Counted from the first letter of the stretch, positions 10,601 to 26,735 are shown. The stretch: 64,000 nt of DNA from Labia minor (GCA_963082975.1 OY720350.1:9319488-9383487); one strand, 5' to 3'. Numbers and translations are program-made. Notes: generated by a model not told the origin, from the letters alone.

Positions 10601-13600
10601 TATCTCAATTATTTTCGTGGATTTCATAGAAAAAACGACATTTTTCATTAAGATTTTAGCGAAAATGCTACTTTTTTAAATAGAAATATAAAATTTATGA
10701 ATTATATATCATTCTTATTTATTTCTTATTCTAAACACGAATAAATTCAAATTTCATCGATATCTCAATTATTTTCGTGGATTTCATAGAAAAAACGACA
10801 TTTTTCATTAAGATTTTAGCGAAAATGCTACTTTTTTAAATAGAAATATAAAATTTATGAATTATATATCATTCTTATTTATTTCTTATTCTAAACACGA
10901 ATAAATTCAAATTTCATCGATATCTCAATTATTTTCGTGGATTTCATAGAAAAAACGACATTTTTCATTAAGATTTTAGCGAAAATGCTACTTTTTTAAA
11001 TAGAAATATAAAATTTATGAATTATATATCATTCTTATTTATTTCTTATTCTAAACACGAATAAATTCAAATTTCATCGATATCTCAATTATTTTCGTGG
11101 ATTTCATAGAAAAAACGACATTTTTCATTAAGATTTTAGCGAAAATGCTACTTTTTTAAATAGAAATATAAAATTTATGAATTATATATCATTCTTATTT
11201 ATTTCTTATTCTAAACACGAATAAATTCAAATTTCATCGATATCTCAATTATTTTCGTGGATTTCATAGAAAAAACGACATTTTTCATTAAGATTTTAGC
11301 GAAAATGCTACTTTTTTAAATAGAAATATAAAATTTATGAATTATATATCATTCTTATTTATTTCTTATTCTAAACACGAATAAATTCAAATTTCATCGA
11401 TATCTCAATTATTTTCGTGGATTTCATAGAAAAAACGACATTTTTCATTAAGATTTTAGCGAAAATGCTACTTTTTTAAATAGAAATATAAAATTTATGA
11501 ATTATATATCATTCTTATTTATTTCTTATTCTAAACACGAATAAATTCAAATTTCATCGATATCTCAATTATTTTCGTGGATTTCATAGAAAAAACGACA
11601 TTTTTCATTAAGATTTTAGCGAAAATGCTACTTTTTTAAATAGAAATATAAAATTTATGAATTATATATCATTCTTATTTATTTCTTATTCTAAACACGA
11701 ATAAATTCAAATTTCATCGATATCTCAATTATTTTCGTGGATTTCATAGAAAAAACGACATTTTTCATTAAGATTTTAGCGAAAATGCTACTTTTTTAAA
11801 TAGAAATATAAAATTTATGAATTATATATCATTCTTATTTATTTCTTATTCTAAACACGAATAAATTCAAATTTCATCGATATCTCAATTATTTTCGTGG
11901 ATTTCATAGAAAAAACGACATTTTTCATTAAGATTTTAGCGAAAATGCTACTTTTTTAAATAGAAATATAAAATTTATGAATTATATATCATTCTTATTT
12001 ATTTCTTATTCTAAACACGAATAAATTCAAATTTCATCGATATCTCAATTATTTTCGTGGATTTCATAGAAAAAACGACATTTTTCATTAAGATTTTAGC
12101 GAAAATGCTACTTTTTTAAATAGAAATATAAAATTTATGAATTATATATCATTCTTATTTATTTCTTATTCTAAACACGAATAAATTCAAATTTCATCGA
12201 TATCTCAATTATTTTCGTGGATTTCATAGAAAAAACGACATTTTTCATTAAGATTTTAGCGAAAATGCTACTTTTTTAAATAGAAATATAAAATTTATGA
12301 ATTATATATCATTCTTATTTATTTCTTATTCTAAACACGAATAAATTCAAATTTCATCGATATCTCAATTATTTTCGTGGATTTCATAGAAAAAACGACA
12401 TTTTTCATTAAGATTTTAGCGAAAATGCTACTTTTTTAAATAGAAATATAAAATTTATGAATTATATATCATTCTTATTTATTTCTTATTCTAAACACGA
12501 ATAAATTCAAATTTCATCGATATCTCAATTATTTTCGTGGATTTCATAGAAAAAACGACATTTTTCATTAAGATTTTAGCGAAAATGCTACTTTTTTAAA
12601 TAGAAATATAAAATTTATGAATTATATATCATTCTTATTTATTTCTTATTCTAAACACGAATAAATTCAAATTTCATCGATATCTCAATTATTTTCGTGG
12701 ATTTCATAGAAAAAACGACATTTTTCATTAAGATTTTAGCGAAAATGCTACTTTTTTAAATAGAAATATAAAATTTATGAATTATATATCATTCTTATTT
12801 ATTTCTTATTCTAAACACGAATAAATTCAAATTTCATCGATATCTCAATTATTTTCGTGGATTTCATAGAAAAAACGACATTTTTCATTAAGATTTTAGC
12901 GAAAATGCTACTTTTTTAAATAGAAATATAAAATTTATGAATTATATATCATTCTTATTTATTTCTTATTCTAAACACGAATAAATTCAAATTTCATCGA
13001 TATCTCAATTATTTTCGTGGATTTCATAGAAAAAACGACATTTTTCATTAAGATTTTAGCGAAAATGCTACTTTTTTAAATAGAAATATAAAATTTATGA
13101 ATTATATATCATTCTTATTTATTTCTTATTCTAAACACGAATAAATTCAAATTTCATCGATATCTCAATTATTTTCGTGGATTTCATAGAAAAAACGACA
13201 TTTTTCATTAAGATTTTAGCGAAAATGCTACTTTTTTAAATAGAAATATAAAATTTATGAATTATATATCATTCTTATTTATTTCTTATTCTAAACACGA
13301 ATAAATTCAAATTTCATCGATATCTCAATTATTTTCGTGGATTTCATAGAAAAAACGACATTTTTCATTAAGATTTTAGCGAAAATGCTACTTTTTTAAA
13401 TAGAAATATAAAATTTATGAATTATATATCATTCTTATTTATTTCTTATTCTAAACACGAATAAATTCAAATTTCATCGATATCTCAATTATTTTCGTGG
13501 ATTTCATAGAAAAAACGACATTTTTCATTAAGATTTTAGCGAAAATGCTACTTTTTTAAATAGAAATATAAAATTTATGAATTATATATCATTCTTATTT

Positions 13601-16600
13601 ATTTCTTATTCTAAACACGAATAAATTCAAATTTCATCGATATCTCAATTATTTTCGTGGATTTCATAGAAAAAACGACATTTTTCATTAAGATTTTAGC
13701 GAAAATGCTACTTTTTAAATAGAAATATAAAATTTATGAATTATATATCATTCTTATTTATTTCTTATTCTAAACACGAATAAATTCAAATTTCATCGAT
13801 ATCTCAATTATTTTCGTGGATTTCATAGAAAAAACGACATTTTTCATTAAGATTTTAGCGAAAATGCTACTTTTTTAAATAGAAATATAAAATTTATGAA
13901 TTATATATCATTCTTATTTATTTCTTATTCTAAACACGAATAAATTCAAATTTCATCGATATCTCAATTATTTTCGTGGATTTCATAGAAAAACGACATT
14001 TTTCATTAAGATTTTAGCGAAAATGCTACTTTTTTAAATAGAAATATAAAATTTATGAATTATATATCATTCTTATTTATTTCTTATTCTAAACACGAAT
14101 AAATTCAAATTTCATCGATATCTCAATTATTTTCGTGGATTTCATAGAAAAAACGACATTTTTCATTAAGATTTTAGCGAAAATGCTACTTTTTTAAATA
14201 GAAATATAAAATTTATGAATTATATATCATTCTTATTTATTTCTTATTCTAAACACGAATAAATTCAAATTTCATCGATATCTCAATTATTTTCGTGGAT
14301 TTCATAGAAAAAACGACATTTTTCATTAAGATTTTAGCGAAAATGCTTACTTTTTTAAATAGAAATATAAAATTTATGAATTATATATCATTCTTATTTA
14401 TTTCTTATTCTAAACACGAATAAATTCAAATTTCATCGATATCTCAATTATTTTCGTGGATTTCATAGAAAAAACGACATTTTTCATTAAGATTTTAGCG
14501 AAAATGCTACTTTTTTAAATAGAAATATAAAATTTATGAATTATATATCATTCTTATTTATTTCTTATTCTAAACACGAATAAATTCAAATTTCATCGAT
14601 ATCTCAATTATTTTCGTGGATTTCATAGAAAAAACGACATTTTTCATTAAGATTTTAGCGAAAATGCTACTTTTTTAAATAGAAATATAAAATTTATGAA
14701 TTATATATCATTCTTATTTATTTCTTATTCTAAACACGAATAAATTCAAATTTCATCGATATCTCAATTATTTTCGTGGATTTCATAGAAAAAACGACAT
14801 TTTTCATTAAGATTTTAGCGAAAATGCTACTTTTTTAAATAGAAATATAAAATTTATGAATTATATATCATTCTTATTTATTTCTTATTCTAAACACGAA
14901 TAAATTCAAATTTCATCGATATCTCAATTATTTTCGTGGATTTCATAGAAAAAACGACATTTTTCATTAAGATTTTAGCGAAAATGCTACTTTTTTAAAT
15001 AGAAATATAAAATTTATGAATTATATATCATTCTTATTTATTTCTTATTCTAAACACGAATAAATTCAAATTTCATCGATATCTCAATTATTTTCGTGGA
15101 TTTCATAGAAAAAACGACATTTTTCATTAAGATTTTAGCGAAAATGCTACTTTTTTAAATAGAAATATAAAATTTATGAATTATATATCATTCTTATTTA
15201 TTTCTTATTCTAAACACGAATAAATTCAAATTTCATCGATATCTCAATTATTTTCGTGGATTTCATAGAAAAAACGACATTTTTCATTAAGATTTTAGCG
15301 AAAATGCTACTTTTTTAAATAGAAATATAAAATTTATGAATTATATATCATTCTTATTTATTTCTTATTCTAAACACGAATAAATTCAAATTTCATCGAT
15401 ATCTCAATTATTTTCGTGGATTTCATAGAAAAAACGACATTTTTCATTAAGATTTTAGCGAAAATGCTACTTTTTTAAATAGAAATATAAAATTTATGAA
15501 TTATATATCATTCTTATTTATTTCTTATTCTAAACACGAATAAATTCAAATTTCATCGATATCTCAATTATTTTCGTGGATTTCATAGAAAAAACGACAT
15601 TTTTCATTAAGATTTTAGCGAAAATGCTACTTTTTTAAATAGAAATATAAAATTTATGAATTATATATCATTCTTATTTATTTCTTATTCTAAACACGAA
15701 TAAATTCAAATTTCATCGATATCTCAATTATTTTCGTGGATTTCATAGAAAAAACGACATTTTTCATTAAGATTTTAGCGAAAATGCTACTTTTTTAAAT
15801 AGAAATATAAAATTTATGAATTATATATCATTCTTATTTATTTCTTATTCTAAACACGAATAAATTCAAATTTCATCGATATCTCAATTATTTTCGTGGA
15901 TTTCATAGAAAAAACGACATTTTTCATTAAGATTTTAGCGAAAATGCTACTTTTTTAAATAGAAATATAAAATTTATGAATTATATATCATTCTTATTTA
16001 TTTCTTATTCTAAACACGAATAAATTCAAATTTCATCGATATCTCAATTATTTTCGTGGATTTCATAGAAAAAAACGACATTTTTCATTAAGATTTTAGC
16101 GAAAATGCTACTTTTTTAAATAGAAATATAAAATTTATGAATTATATATCATTCTTATTTATTTCTTATTCTAAACACGAATAAATTCAAATTTCATCGA
16201 TATCTCAATTATTTTCGTGGATTTCATAGAAAAAACGACATTTTTCATTAAGATTTTAGCGAAAATGCTACTTTTTTAAATAGAAATATAAAATTTATGA
16301 ATTATATATCATTCTTATTTATTTCTTATTCTAAACACGAATAAATTCAAATTTCATCGATATCTCAATTATTTTCGTGGATTTCATAGAAAAAACGACA
16401 TTTTTCATTAAGATTTTAGCGAAAATGCTACTTTTTTAAATAGAAATATAAAATTTATGAATTATATATCATTCTTATTTATTTCTTATTCTAAACACGA
16501 ATAAATTCAAATTTCATCGATATCTCAATTATTTTCGTGGATTTCATAGAAAAAACGACATTTTTCATTAAGATTTTAGCGAAAATGCTACTTTTTTAAA

Positions 16601-17193
16601 TAGAAATATAAAATTTATGAATTATATATCATTCTTATTTATTTCTTATTCTAAACACGAATAAATTCAAATTTCATCGATATCTCAATTATTTTCGTGG
16701 ATTTCATAGAAAAAACGACATTTTTCATTAAGATTTTAGCGAAAATGCTACTTTTTAAATAGAAATATAAAATTTATGAATTATATATCATTCTTATTTA
16801 TTTCTTATTCTAAACACGAATAAATTCAAATTTCATCGATATCTCAATTATTTTCGTGGATTTCATAGAAAAAACGACATTTTTCATTAAGATTTTAGCG
16901 AAATGCTACTTTTTTAAATAGAAATATAAAATTTATGAATTATATATCATTCTTATTTATTTCTTATTCTAAACACGAATAAATTCAAATTTCATCGATA
17001 TCTCAATTATTTTCGTGGATTTCATAGAAAAAACGACATTTTTCATTAAGATTTTAGCGAAAATGCTACTTTTTTAAATAGAAATATAAAATTTATGAAT
17101 TATATATCATTCTTATTTATTTCTTATTCTAAACACGAATAAATTCAAATTTCATCGATATCTCAATTATTTTCGTGGATTTCATAGAAAAAA

Positions 17194-17393
17194 NNNNNNN
17201 NNNNNNNNNNNNNNNNNNNNNNNNNNNNNNNNNNNNNNNNNNNNNNNNNNNNNNNNNNNNNNNNNNNNNNNNNNNNNNNNNNNNNNNNNNNNNNNNNNNN
17301 NNNNNNNNNNNNNNNNNNNNNNNNNNNNNNNNNNNNNNNNNNNNNNNNNNNNNNNNNNNNNNNNNNNNNNNNNNNNNNNNNNNNNNNNNNNNN
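17194..17393. other. Assembly gap, 200 N
   Basis: Exactly 200 N inside the satellite. The flanking monomer phases would need 32 bases modulo 160, while 200 leaves 40. The N count is therefore a placeholder, and the real missing length, possibly many kilobases, is unknown. Confidence 0.97.
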
Positions 17394-20300
17394 CTACTTT
17401 TTTAAATAGAAATATAAAATTTATGAATTATATATCATTCTTATTTATTTCTTATTCTAAACACGAATAAATTCAAATTTCATCGATATCTCAATTATTT
17501 TCGTGGATTTCATAGAAAAAACGACATTTTTCATTAAGATTTTAGCGAAAATGCTACTTTTTTAAATAGAAATATAAAATTTATGAATTATATATCATTC
17601 TTATTTATTTCTTATTCTAAACACGAATAAATTCAAATTTCATCGATATCTCAATTATTTTCGTGGATTTCATAGAAAAAACGACATTTTTCATTAAGAT
17701 TTTAGCGAAAATGCTACTTTTTTAAATAGAAATATAAAATTTATGAATTATATATCATTCTTATTTATTTCTTATTCTAAACACGAATAAATTCAAATTT
17801 CATCGATATCTCAATTATTTTCGTGGATTTCATAGAAAAAACGACATTTTTCATTAAGATTTTAGCGAAAATGCTACTTTTTTAAATAGAAATATAAAAT
17901 TTATGAATTATATATCATTCTTATTTATTTCTTATTCTAAACACGAATAAATTCAAATTTCATCGATATCTCAATTATTTTCGTGGATTTCATAGAAAAA
18001 ACGACATTTTTCATTAAGATTTTAGCGAAAATGCTACTTTTTTAAATAGAAATATAAAATTTATGAATTATATATCATTCTTATTTATTTCTTATTCTAA
18101 ACACGAATAAATTCAAATTTCATCGATATCTCAATTATTTTCGTGGATTTCATAGAAAAAACGACATTTTTCATTAAGATTTTAGCGAAAATGCTACTTT
18201 TTTAAATAGAAATATAAAATTTATGAATTATATATCATTCTTATTTATTTCTTATTCTAAACACGAATAAATTCAAATTTCATCGATATCTCAATTATTT
18301 TCGTGGATTTCATAGAAAAAACGACATTTTTCATTAAGATTTTAGCGAAAATGCTACTTTTTTAAATAGAAATATAAAATTTATGAATTATATATCATTC
18401 TTATTTATTTCTTATTCTAAACACGAATAAATTCAAATTTCATCGATATCTCAATTATTTTCGTGGATTTCATAGAAAAAACGACATTTTTCATTAAGAT
18501 TTTAGCGAAAATGCTACTTTTTTAAATAGAAATATAAAATTTATGAATTATATATCATTCTTATTTATTTCTTATTCTAAACACGAATAAATTCAAATTT
18601 CATCGATATCTCAATTATTTTCGTGGATTTCATAGAAAAAACGACATTTTTCATTAAGATTTTAGCGAAAATGCTACTTTTTTAAATAGAAATATAAAAT
18701 TTATGAATTATATATCATTCTTATTTATTTCTTATTCTAAACACGAATAAATTCAAATTTCATCGATATCTCAATTATTTTCGTGGATTTCATAGAAAAA
18801 ACGACATTTTTCATTAAGATTTTAGCGAAAATGCTACTTTTTTAAATAGAAATATAAAATTTATGAATTATATATCATTCTTATTTATTTCTTATTCTAA
18901 ACACGAATAAATTCAAATTTCATCGATATCTCAATTATTTTCGTGGATTTCATAGAAAAAACGACATTTTTCATTAAGATTTTAGCGAAAATGCTACTTT
19001 TTTAAATAGAAATATAAAATTTATGAATTATATATCATTCTTATTTATTTCTTATTCTAAACACGAATAAATTCAAATTTCATCGATATCTCAATTATTT
19101 TCGTGGATTTCATAGAAAAAACGACATTTTTCATTAAGATTTTAGCGAAAATGCTACTTTTTTAAATAGAAATATAAAATTTATGAATTATATATCATTC
19201 TTATTTATTTCTTATTCTAAACACGAATAAATTCAAATTTCATCGATATCTCAATTATTTTCGTGGATTTCATAGAAAAAACGACATTTTTCATTAAGAT
19301 TTTAGCGAAAATGCTACTTTTTTAAATAGAAATATAAAATTTATGAATTATATATCATTCTTATTTATTTCTTATTCTAAACACGAATAAATTCAAATTT
19401 CATCGATATCTCAATTATTTTCGTGGATTTCATAGAAAAAACGACATTTTTCATTAAGATTTTAGCGAAAATGCTACTTTTTTAAATAGAAATATAAAAT
19501 TTATGAATTATATATCATTCTTATTTATTTCTTATTCTAAACACGAATAAATTCAAATTTCATCGATATCTCAATTATTTTCGTGGATTTCATAGAAAAA
19601 ACGACATTTTTCATTAAGATTTTAGCGAAAATGCTACTTTTTTAAATAGAAATATAAAATTTATGAATTATATATCATTCTTATTTATTTCTTATTCTAA
19701 ACACGAATAAATTCAAATTTCATCGATATCTCAATTATTTTCGTGGATTTCATAGAAAAAACGACATTTTTCATTAAGATTTTAGCGAAAATGCTACTTT
19801 TTTAAATAGAAATATAAAATTTATGAATTATATATCATTCTTATTTTTTTCTTATTCTAAACACGAATAAATTCAAATTTCATCGATATCTCAATTATTT
19901 TCGTGGATTTCATAGAAAAAACGACATTTTTCATTAAGATTTTAGCGAAAATGCTACTTTTTTAAATAGAAATATAAAATTTATGAATTATATATCATTC
20001 TTATTTATTTCTTATTCTAAACACGAATAAATTCAAATTTCATCGATATCTCAATTATTTTCGTGGATTTCATAGAAAAAACGACATTTTTCATTAAGAT
20101 TTTAGCGAAAATGCTACTTTTTTAAATAGAAATATAAAATTTATGAATTATATATCATTCTTATTTATTTCTTATTCTAAACACGAATAAATTCAAATTT
20201 CATCGATATCTCAATTATTTTCGTGGATTTCATAGAAAAAACGACATTTTTCATTAAGATTTTAGCGAAAATGCTACTTTTTTAAATAGAAATATAAAAT

Positions 20301-23300
20301 TTATGAATTATATATCATTCTTATTTATTTCTTATTCTAAACACGAATAAATTCAAATTTCATCGATATCTCAATTATTTTCGTGGATTTCATAGAAAAA
20401 ACGACATTTTTCATTAAGATTTTAGCGAAAATGCTACTTTTTTAAATAGAAATATAAAATTTATGAATTATATATCATTCTTATTTATTTCTTATTCTAA
20501 ACACGAATAAATTCAAATTTCATCGATATCTCAATTATTTTCGTGGATTTCATAGAAAAAACGACATTTTTCATTAAGATTTTAGCGAAAATGCTACTTT
20601 TTTAAATAGAAATATAAAATTTATGAATTATATATCATTCTTATTTATTTCTTATTCTAAACACGAATAAATTCAAATTTCATCGATATCTCAATTATTT
20701 TCGTGGATTTCATAGAAAAAACGACATTTTTCATTAAGATTTTAGCGAAAATGCTACTTTTTTAAATAGAAATATAAAATTTATGAATTATATATCATTC
20801 TTATTTATTTCTTATTCTAAACACGAATAAATTCAAATTTCATCGATATCTCAATTATTTTCGTGGATTTCATAGAAAAAACGACATTTTTCATTAAGAT
20901 TTTAGCGAAAATGCTACTTTTTTAAATAGAAATATAAAATTTATGAATTATATATCATTCTTATTTATTTCTTATTCTAAACACGAATAAATTCAAATTT
21001 CATCGATATCTCAATTATTTTCGTGGATTTCATAGAAAAAACGACATTTTTCATTAAGATTTTAGCGAAAATGCTACTTTTTTAAATAGAAATATAAAAT
21101 TTATGAATTATATATCATTCTTATTTATTTCTTATTCTAAACACGAATAAATTCAAATTTCATCGATATCTCAATTATTTTCGTGGATTTCATAGAAAAA
21201 ACGACATTTTTCATTAAGATTTTAGCGAAAATGCTACTTTTTTAAATAGAAATATAAAATTTATGAATTATATATCATTCTTATTTATTTCTTATTCTAA
21301 ACACGAATAAATTCAAATTTCATCGATATCTCAATTATTTTCGTGGATTTCATAGAAAAAACGACATTTTTCATTAAGATTTTAGCGAAAATGCTACTTT
21401 TTTAAATAGAAATATAAAATTTATGAATTATATATCATTCTTATTTATTTCTTATTCTAAACACGAATAAATTCAAATTTCATCGATATCTCAATTATTT
21501 TCGTGGATTTCATAGAAAAAACGACATTTTTCATTAAGATTTTAGCGAAAATGCTACTTTTTTAAATAGAAATATAAAATTTATGAATTATATATCATTC
21601 TTATTTATTTCTTATTCTAAACACGAATAAATTCAAATTTCATCGATATCTCAATTATTTTCGTGGATTTCATAGAAAAAACGACATTTTTCATTAAGAT
21701 TTTAGCGAAAATGCTACTTTTTTAAATAGAAATATAAAATTTATGAATTATATATCATTCTTATTTATTTCTTATTCTAAACACGAATAAATTCAAATTT
21801 CATCGATATCTCAATTATTTTCGTGGATTTCATAGAAAAAACGACATTTTTCATTAAGATTTTAGCGAAAATGCTACTTTTTTAAATAGAAATATAAAAT
21901 TTATGAATTATATATCATTCTTATTTATTTCTTATTCTAAACACGAATAAATTCAAATTTCATCGATATCTCAATTATTTTCGTGGATTTCATAGAAAAA
22001 ACGACATTTTTCATTAAGATTTTAGCGAAAATGCTACTTTTTTAAATAGAAATATAAAATTTATGAATTATATATCATTCTTATTTATTTCTTATTCTAA
22101 ACACGAATAAATTCAAATTTCATCGATATCTCAATTATTTTCGTGGATTTCATAGAAAAAACGACATTTTTCATTAAGATTTTAGCGAAAATGCTACTTT
22201 TTTAAATAGAAATATAAAATTTATGAATTATATATCATTCTTATTTATTTCTTATTCTAAACACGAATAAATTCAAATTTCATCGATATCTCAATTATTT
22301 TCGTGGATTTCATAGAAAAAACGACATTTTTCATTAAGATTTTAGCGAAAATGCTACTTTTTTAAATAGAAATATAAAATTTATGAATTATATATCATTC
22401 TTATTTATTTCTTATTCTAAACACGAATAAATTCAAATTTCATCGATATCTCAATTATTTTCGTGGATTTCATAGAAAAAACGACATTTTTCATTAAGAT
22501 TTTAGCGAAAATGCTACTTTTTTAAATAGAAATATAAAATTTATGAATTATATATCATTCTTATTTATTTCTTATTCTAAACACGAATAAATTCAAATTT
22601 CATCGATATCTCAATTATTTTCGTGGATTTCATAGAAAAAACGACATTTTTCATTAAGATTTTAGCGAAAATGCTACTTTTTTAAATAGAAATATAAAAT
22701 TTATGAATTATATATCATTCTTATTTATTTCTTATTCTAAACACGAATAAATTCAAATTTCATCGATATCTCAATTATTTTCGTGGATTTCATAGAAAAA
22801 ACGACATTTTTCATTAAGATTTTAGCGAAAATGCTACTTTTTTAAATAGAAATATAAAATTTATGAATTATATATCATTCTTATTTATTTCTTATTCTAA
22901 ACACGAATAAATTCAAATTTCATCGATATCTCAATTATTTTCGTGGATTTCATAGAAAAAACGACATTTTTCATTAAGATTTTAGCGAAAATGCTACTTT
23001 TTTAAATAGAAATATAAAATTTATGAATTATATATCATTCTTATTTATTTCTTATTCTAAACACGAATAAATTCAAATTTCATCGATATCTCAATTATTT
23101 TCGTGGATTTCATAGAAAAAACGACATTTTTCATTAAGATTTTAGCGAAAATGCTACTTTTTTAAATAGAAATATAAAATTTATGAATTATATATCATTC
23201 TTATTTATTTCTTATTCTAAACACGAATAAATTCAAATTTCATCGATATCTCAATTATTTTCGTGGATTTCATAGAAAAAACGACATTTTTCATTAAGAT

Positions 23301-26299
23301 TTTAGCGAAAATGCTACTTTTTTAAATAGAAATATAAAATTTATGAATTATATATCATTCTTATTTATTTCTTATTCTAAACACGAATAAATTCAAATTT
23401 CATCGATATCTCAATTATTTTCGTGGATTTCATAGAAAAAACGACATTTTTCATTAAGATTTTAGCGAAAATGCTACTTTTTTAAATAGAAATATAAAAT
23501 TTATGAATTATATATCATTCTTATTTATTTCTTATTCTAAACACGAATAAATTCAAATTTCATCGATATCTCAATTATTTTCGTGGATTTCATAGAAAAA
23601 ACGACATTTTTCATTAAGATTTTAGCGAAAATGCTACTTTTTTAAATAGAAATATAAAATTTATGAATTATATATCATTCTTATTTATTTCTTATTCTAA
23701 ACACGAATAAATTCAAATTTCATCGATATCTCAATTATTTTCGTGGATTTCATAGAAAAAACGACATTTTTCATTAAGATTTTAGCGAAAATGCTACTTT
23801 TTTAAATAGAAATATAAAATTTATGAATTATATATCATTCTTATTTATTTCTTATTCTAAACACGAATAAATTCAAATTTCATCGATATCTCAATTATTT
23901 TCGTGGATTTCATAGAAAAAACGACATTTTTCATTAAGATTTTAGCGAAAATGCTACTTTTTTAAATAGAAATATAAAATTTATGAATTATATATCATTC
24001 TTATTTATTTCTTATTCGAAACACGAATAAATTCAAATTTCATCGATATCTCAATTATTTTCGTGGATTTCATAGAAAAAACGACATTTTTCATTAAGAT
24101 TTTAGCGAAAATGCTACTTTTTTAAATAGAAATATAAAATTTATGAATTATATTTCATTCTTATTTATTTCTTATTCTAAACACGAATAAATTCAAATTT
24201 CATCGATATCTCAATTATTTTCGTGGATTTCATAGAAAAAACGACATTTTTCATTAAGATTTTAGCGAAAATGCTACTTTTTTAAATAGAAATATAAAAT
24301 TTATGAATTATATATCATTCTTATTTATTTCTTATTCTAAACACGAATAAATTCAAATTTCATCGATATCTCAATTATTTTCGTGGATTTCATAGAAAAA
24401 ACGACATTTTTCATTAAGATTTTAGCGACAATGCTACTTTTTTAAATAGAAATATAAAATTTATGAATTATATATCATTCTTATTTATTTCTTATTCTAA
24501 ACACGAATAAATTCAAATTTCATCGATATCTCAATTATTTTCGTGGATTTCATAGAAAAAACGACATTTTTCATTAAGATTTTAGCGAAAATGCTACTTT
24601 TTTAAATAGAAATATAAAATTTATGAATTATATATCATTCTTATTTATTTCTTATTCTAAACACGAATAAATTCAAATTTCATCGATATCTCAATTATTT
24701 TCGTGGATTTCATAGAAAAAACGACATTTTTCATTAAGATTTTAGCGAAAATGCTACTTTTTTAAATAGAAATATAAAATTTATGAATTATATATCATTC
24801 TTATTTATTTCTTATTCTAAACACGAATAAATTCAAATTTCATCGATATCTCAATTATTTTCGTGGATTTCATAGAAAAAACGACATTTTTCATTAAGAT
24901 TTTAGCGAAAATGCTACTTTTTTAAATAGAAATATAAAATTTATGAATTATATATCATTCTTATTTATTTCTTATTCTAAACACGAATAAATTCAAATTT
25001 CATCGATATCTCAATTATTTTCGTGGATTTCATAGAAAAAACGACATTTTTCATTAAGATTTTAGCGAAAATGCTACTTTTTTAAATAGAAATATAAAAT
25101 TTATGAATTATATATCATTCTTATTTATTTCTTATTCTAAACACGAATAAATTCAAATTTCATCGATATCTCAATTATTTTCGTGGATTTCATAGAAAAA
25201 ACGACATTTTTCATTAAGATTTTAGCGAAAATGCTACTTTTTTAAATAGAAATATAAAATTTATGAATTATATATCATTCTTATTTATTTCTTATTCTAA
25301 ACACGAATAAATTCAAATTTCATCGATATCTCAATTATTTTCGTGGATTTCATAGAAAAAACGACATTTTTCATTAAGATTTTAGCGAAAATGCTACTTT
25401 TTTAAATAGAAATATAAAATTTATGAATTATATATCATTCTTATTTATTTCTTATTCTAAACACGAATAAATTCAAATTTCATCGATATCTCAATTATTT
25501 TCGTGGATTTCATAGAAAAAACGACATTTTTCATTAAGATTTTAGCGAAAATGCTACTTTTTTAAATAGAAATATAAAATTTATGAATTATATATCATTC
25601 TTATTTATTTCTTATTCTAAACACGAATAAATTCAAATTTCATCGATATCTCAATTATTTTCGTGGATTTCATAGAAAAAACGACATTTTTCATTAAGAT
25701 TTTAGCGAAAATGCTACTTTTTTAAATAGAAATATAAAATTTATGAATTATATATCATTCTTATTTATTTCTTATTCTAAACACGAATAAATTCAAATTT
25801 CATCGATATCTCAATTATTTTCGTGGATTTCATAGAAAAAACGACATTTTTCATTAAGATTTTAGCGAAAATGCTACTTTTTTAAATAGAAATATAAAAT
25901 TTATGAATTATATATCATTCTTATTTATTTCTTATTCTAAACACGAATAAATTCAAATTTCATCGATATCTCAATTATTTTCGTGGATTTCATAGAAAAA
26001 ACGACATTTTTCATTAAGATTTTAGCGAAAATGCTACTTTTTTAAATAGAAATATAAAATTTATGAATTATATATCATTCTTATTTATTTCTTATTCTAA
26101 ACACGAATAAATTCAAATTTCATCGATATCTCAATTATTTTCGTGGATTTCATAGAAAAAACGACATTTTTCATTAAGATTTTAGCGAAAATGCTACTTT
26201 TTTAAATAGAAATATAAAATTTATGAATTATATATCATTCTTATTTATTTCTTATTCTAAACACGAATAAATTCAAATTTCATCGATATCTCAATTATT

Positions 26300-26304
26300 T
26301 TCGT
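26300..26304. repeat. 5-bp target-site duplication, left (TTCGT)
   Basis: TTCGT is monomer positions 44-48 of the satellite and recurs at 30107-30111 directly after the retrotransposon. The satellite then continues in phase. Confidence 0.95.
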
Positions 26305-26735
26305 TGTTCAGTCGTGAAGCCTGACGCCATCTATTGGTTCGTGCACGTGTCACCGTTCCCCTTCTTGGCCTGACTCCGGCCGGCCGTCGACAGAGCTACC
26401 ACTTCTCTCCCACCTCGCTACGCACACATCGCCTCCTTGAATACCTTTTTTCAAAGAATCCCTCAACCGCCATCTTCGTTTATCCCTTTACTACAATTAT
26501 TTATCCCCCTTTTATCACTCACCACACCACACCACCCCCTCGTCTCTCAGCCAACCCTTGTTGCTGAGAACTCCACCGCTTCCAATTACGTTTTCCAAAT
26601 CTCTCATTATCCACATCCACACAACCGCTATCTCTCTCTCTCTCTCTCTCGCCCTTATATACCACCCGATTCGCACCCTATCATCCTCCCCTTCGTGTCC
26701 TTTCTCTCGTAATTTGTACATAACTCAACTCGCTG

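Larger units (their letters stand above)
7689..26304. repeat. 160-bp satellite DNA array (main block)
   Basis: The sequence repeats with an exact 160-bp period (CTAAACACGAATAAATTCAA recurs at 7691, 7851, 8011 and so on). The monomer is 20% GC (32 of 160 bases). About 59 monomers lie before the gap and 56 after it. Monomers from 7.69 to 13.7 kb look identical by eye. The few variants are single-base indels in homopolymers near 13712, 13989, 14347, 16071, 16752 and 16902, and substitutions at 19847, 24018, 24154 and 24429. Each monomer holds a 7-bp inverted pair (ATTTTCG at monomer positions 41-47, CGAAAAT at 90-96). Such homogeneity is typical of recently amplified centromeric or heterochromatic satellites. 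True array length is unknown because of the gap. Confidence 0.98.

Noticed and set aside
17175-17405. 77-codon open frame across the gap
   Set aside because: Almost all of it is N; it is an artefact of the assembly gap.
7689-26304. CRISPR array, from the regular repetition
   Set aside because: There are no unique spacers: the whole 160-bp unit repeats without variable parts, and the context is eukaryotic.
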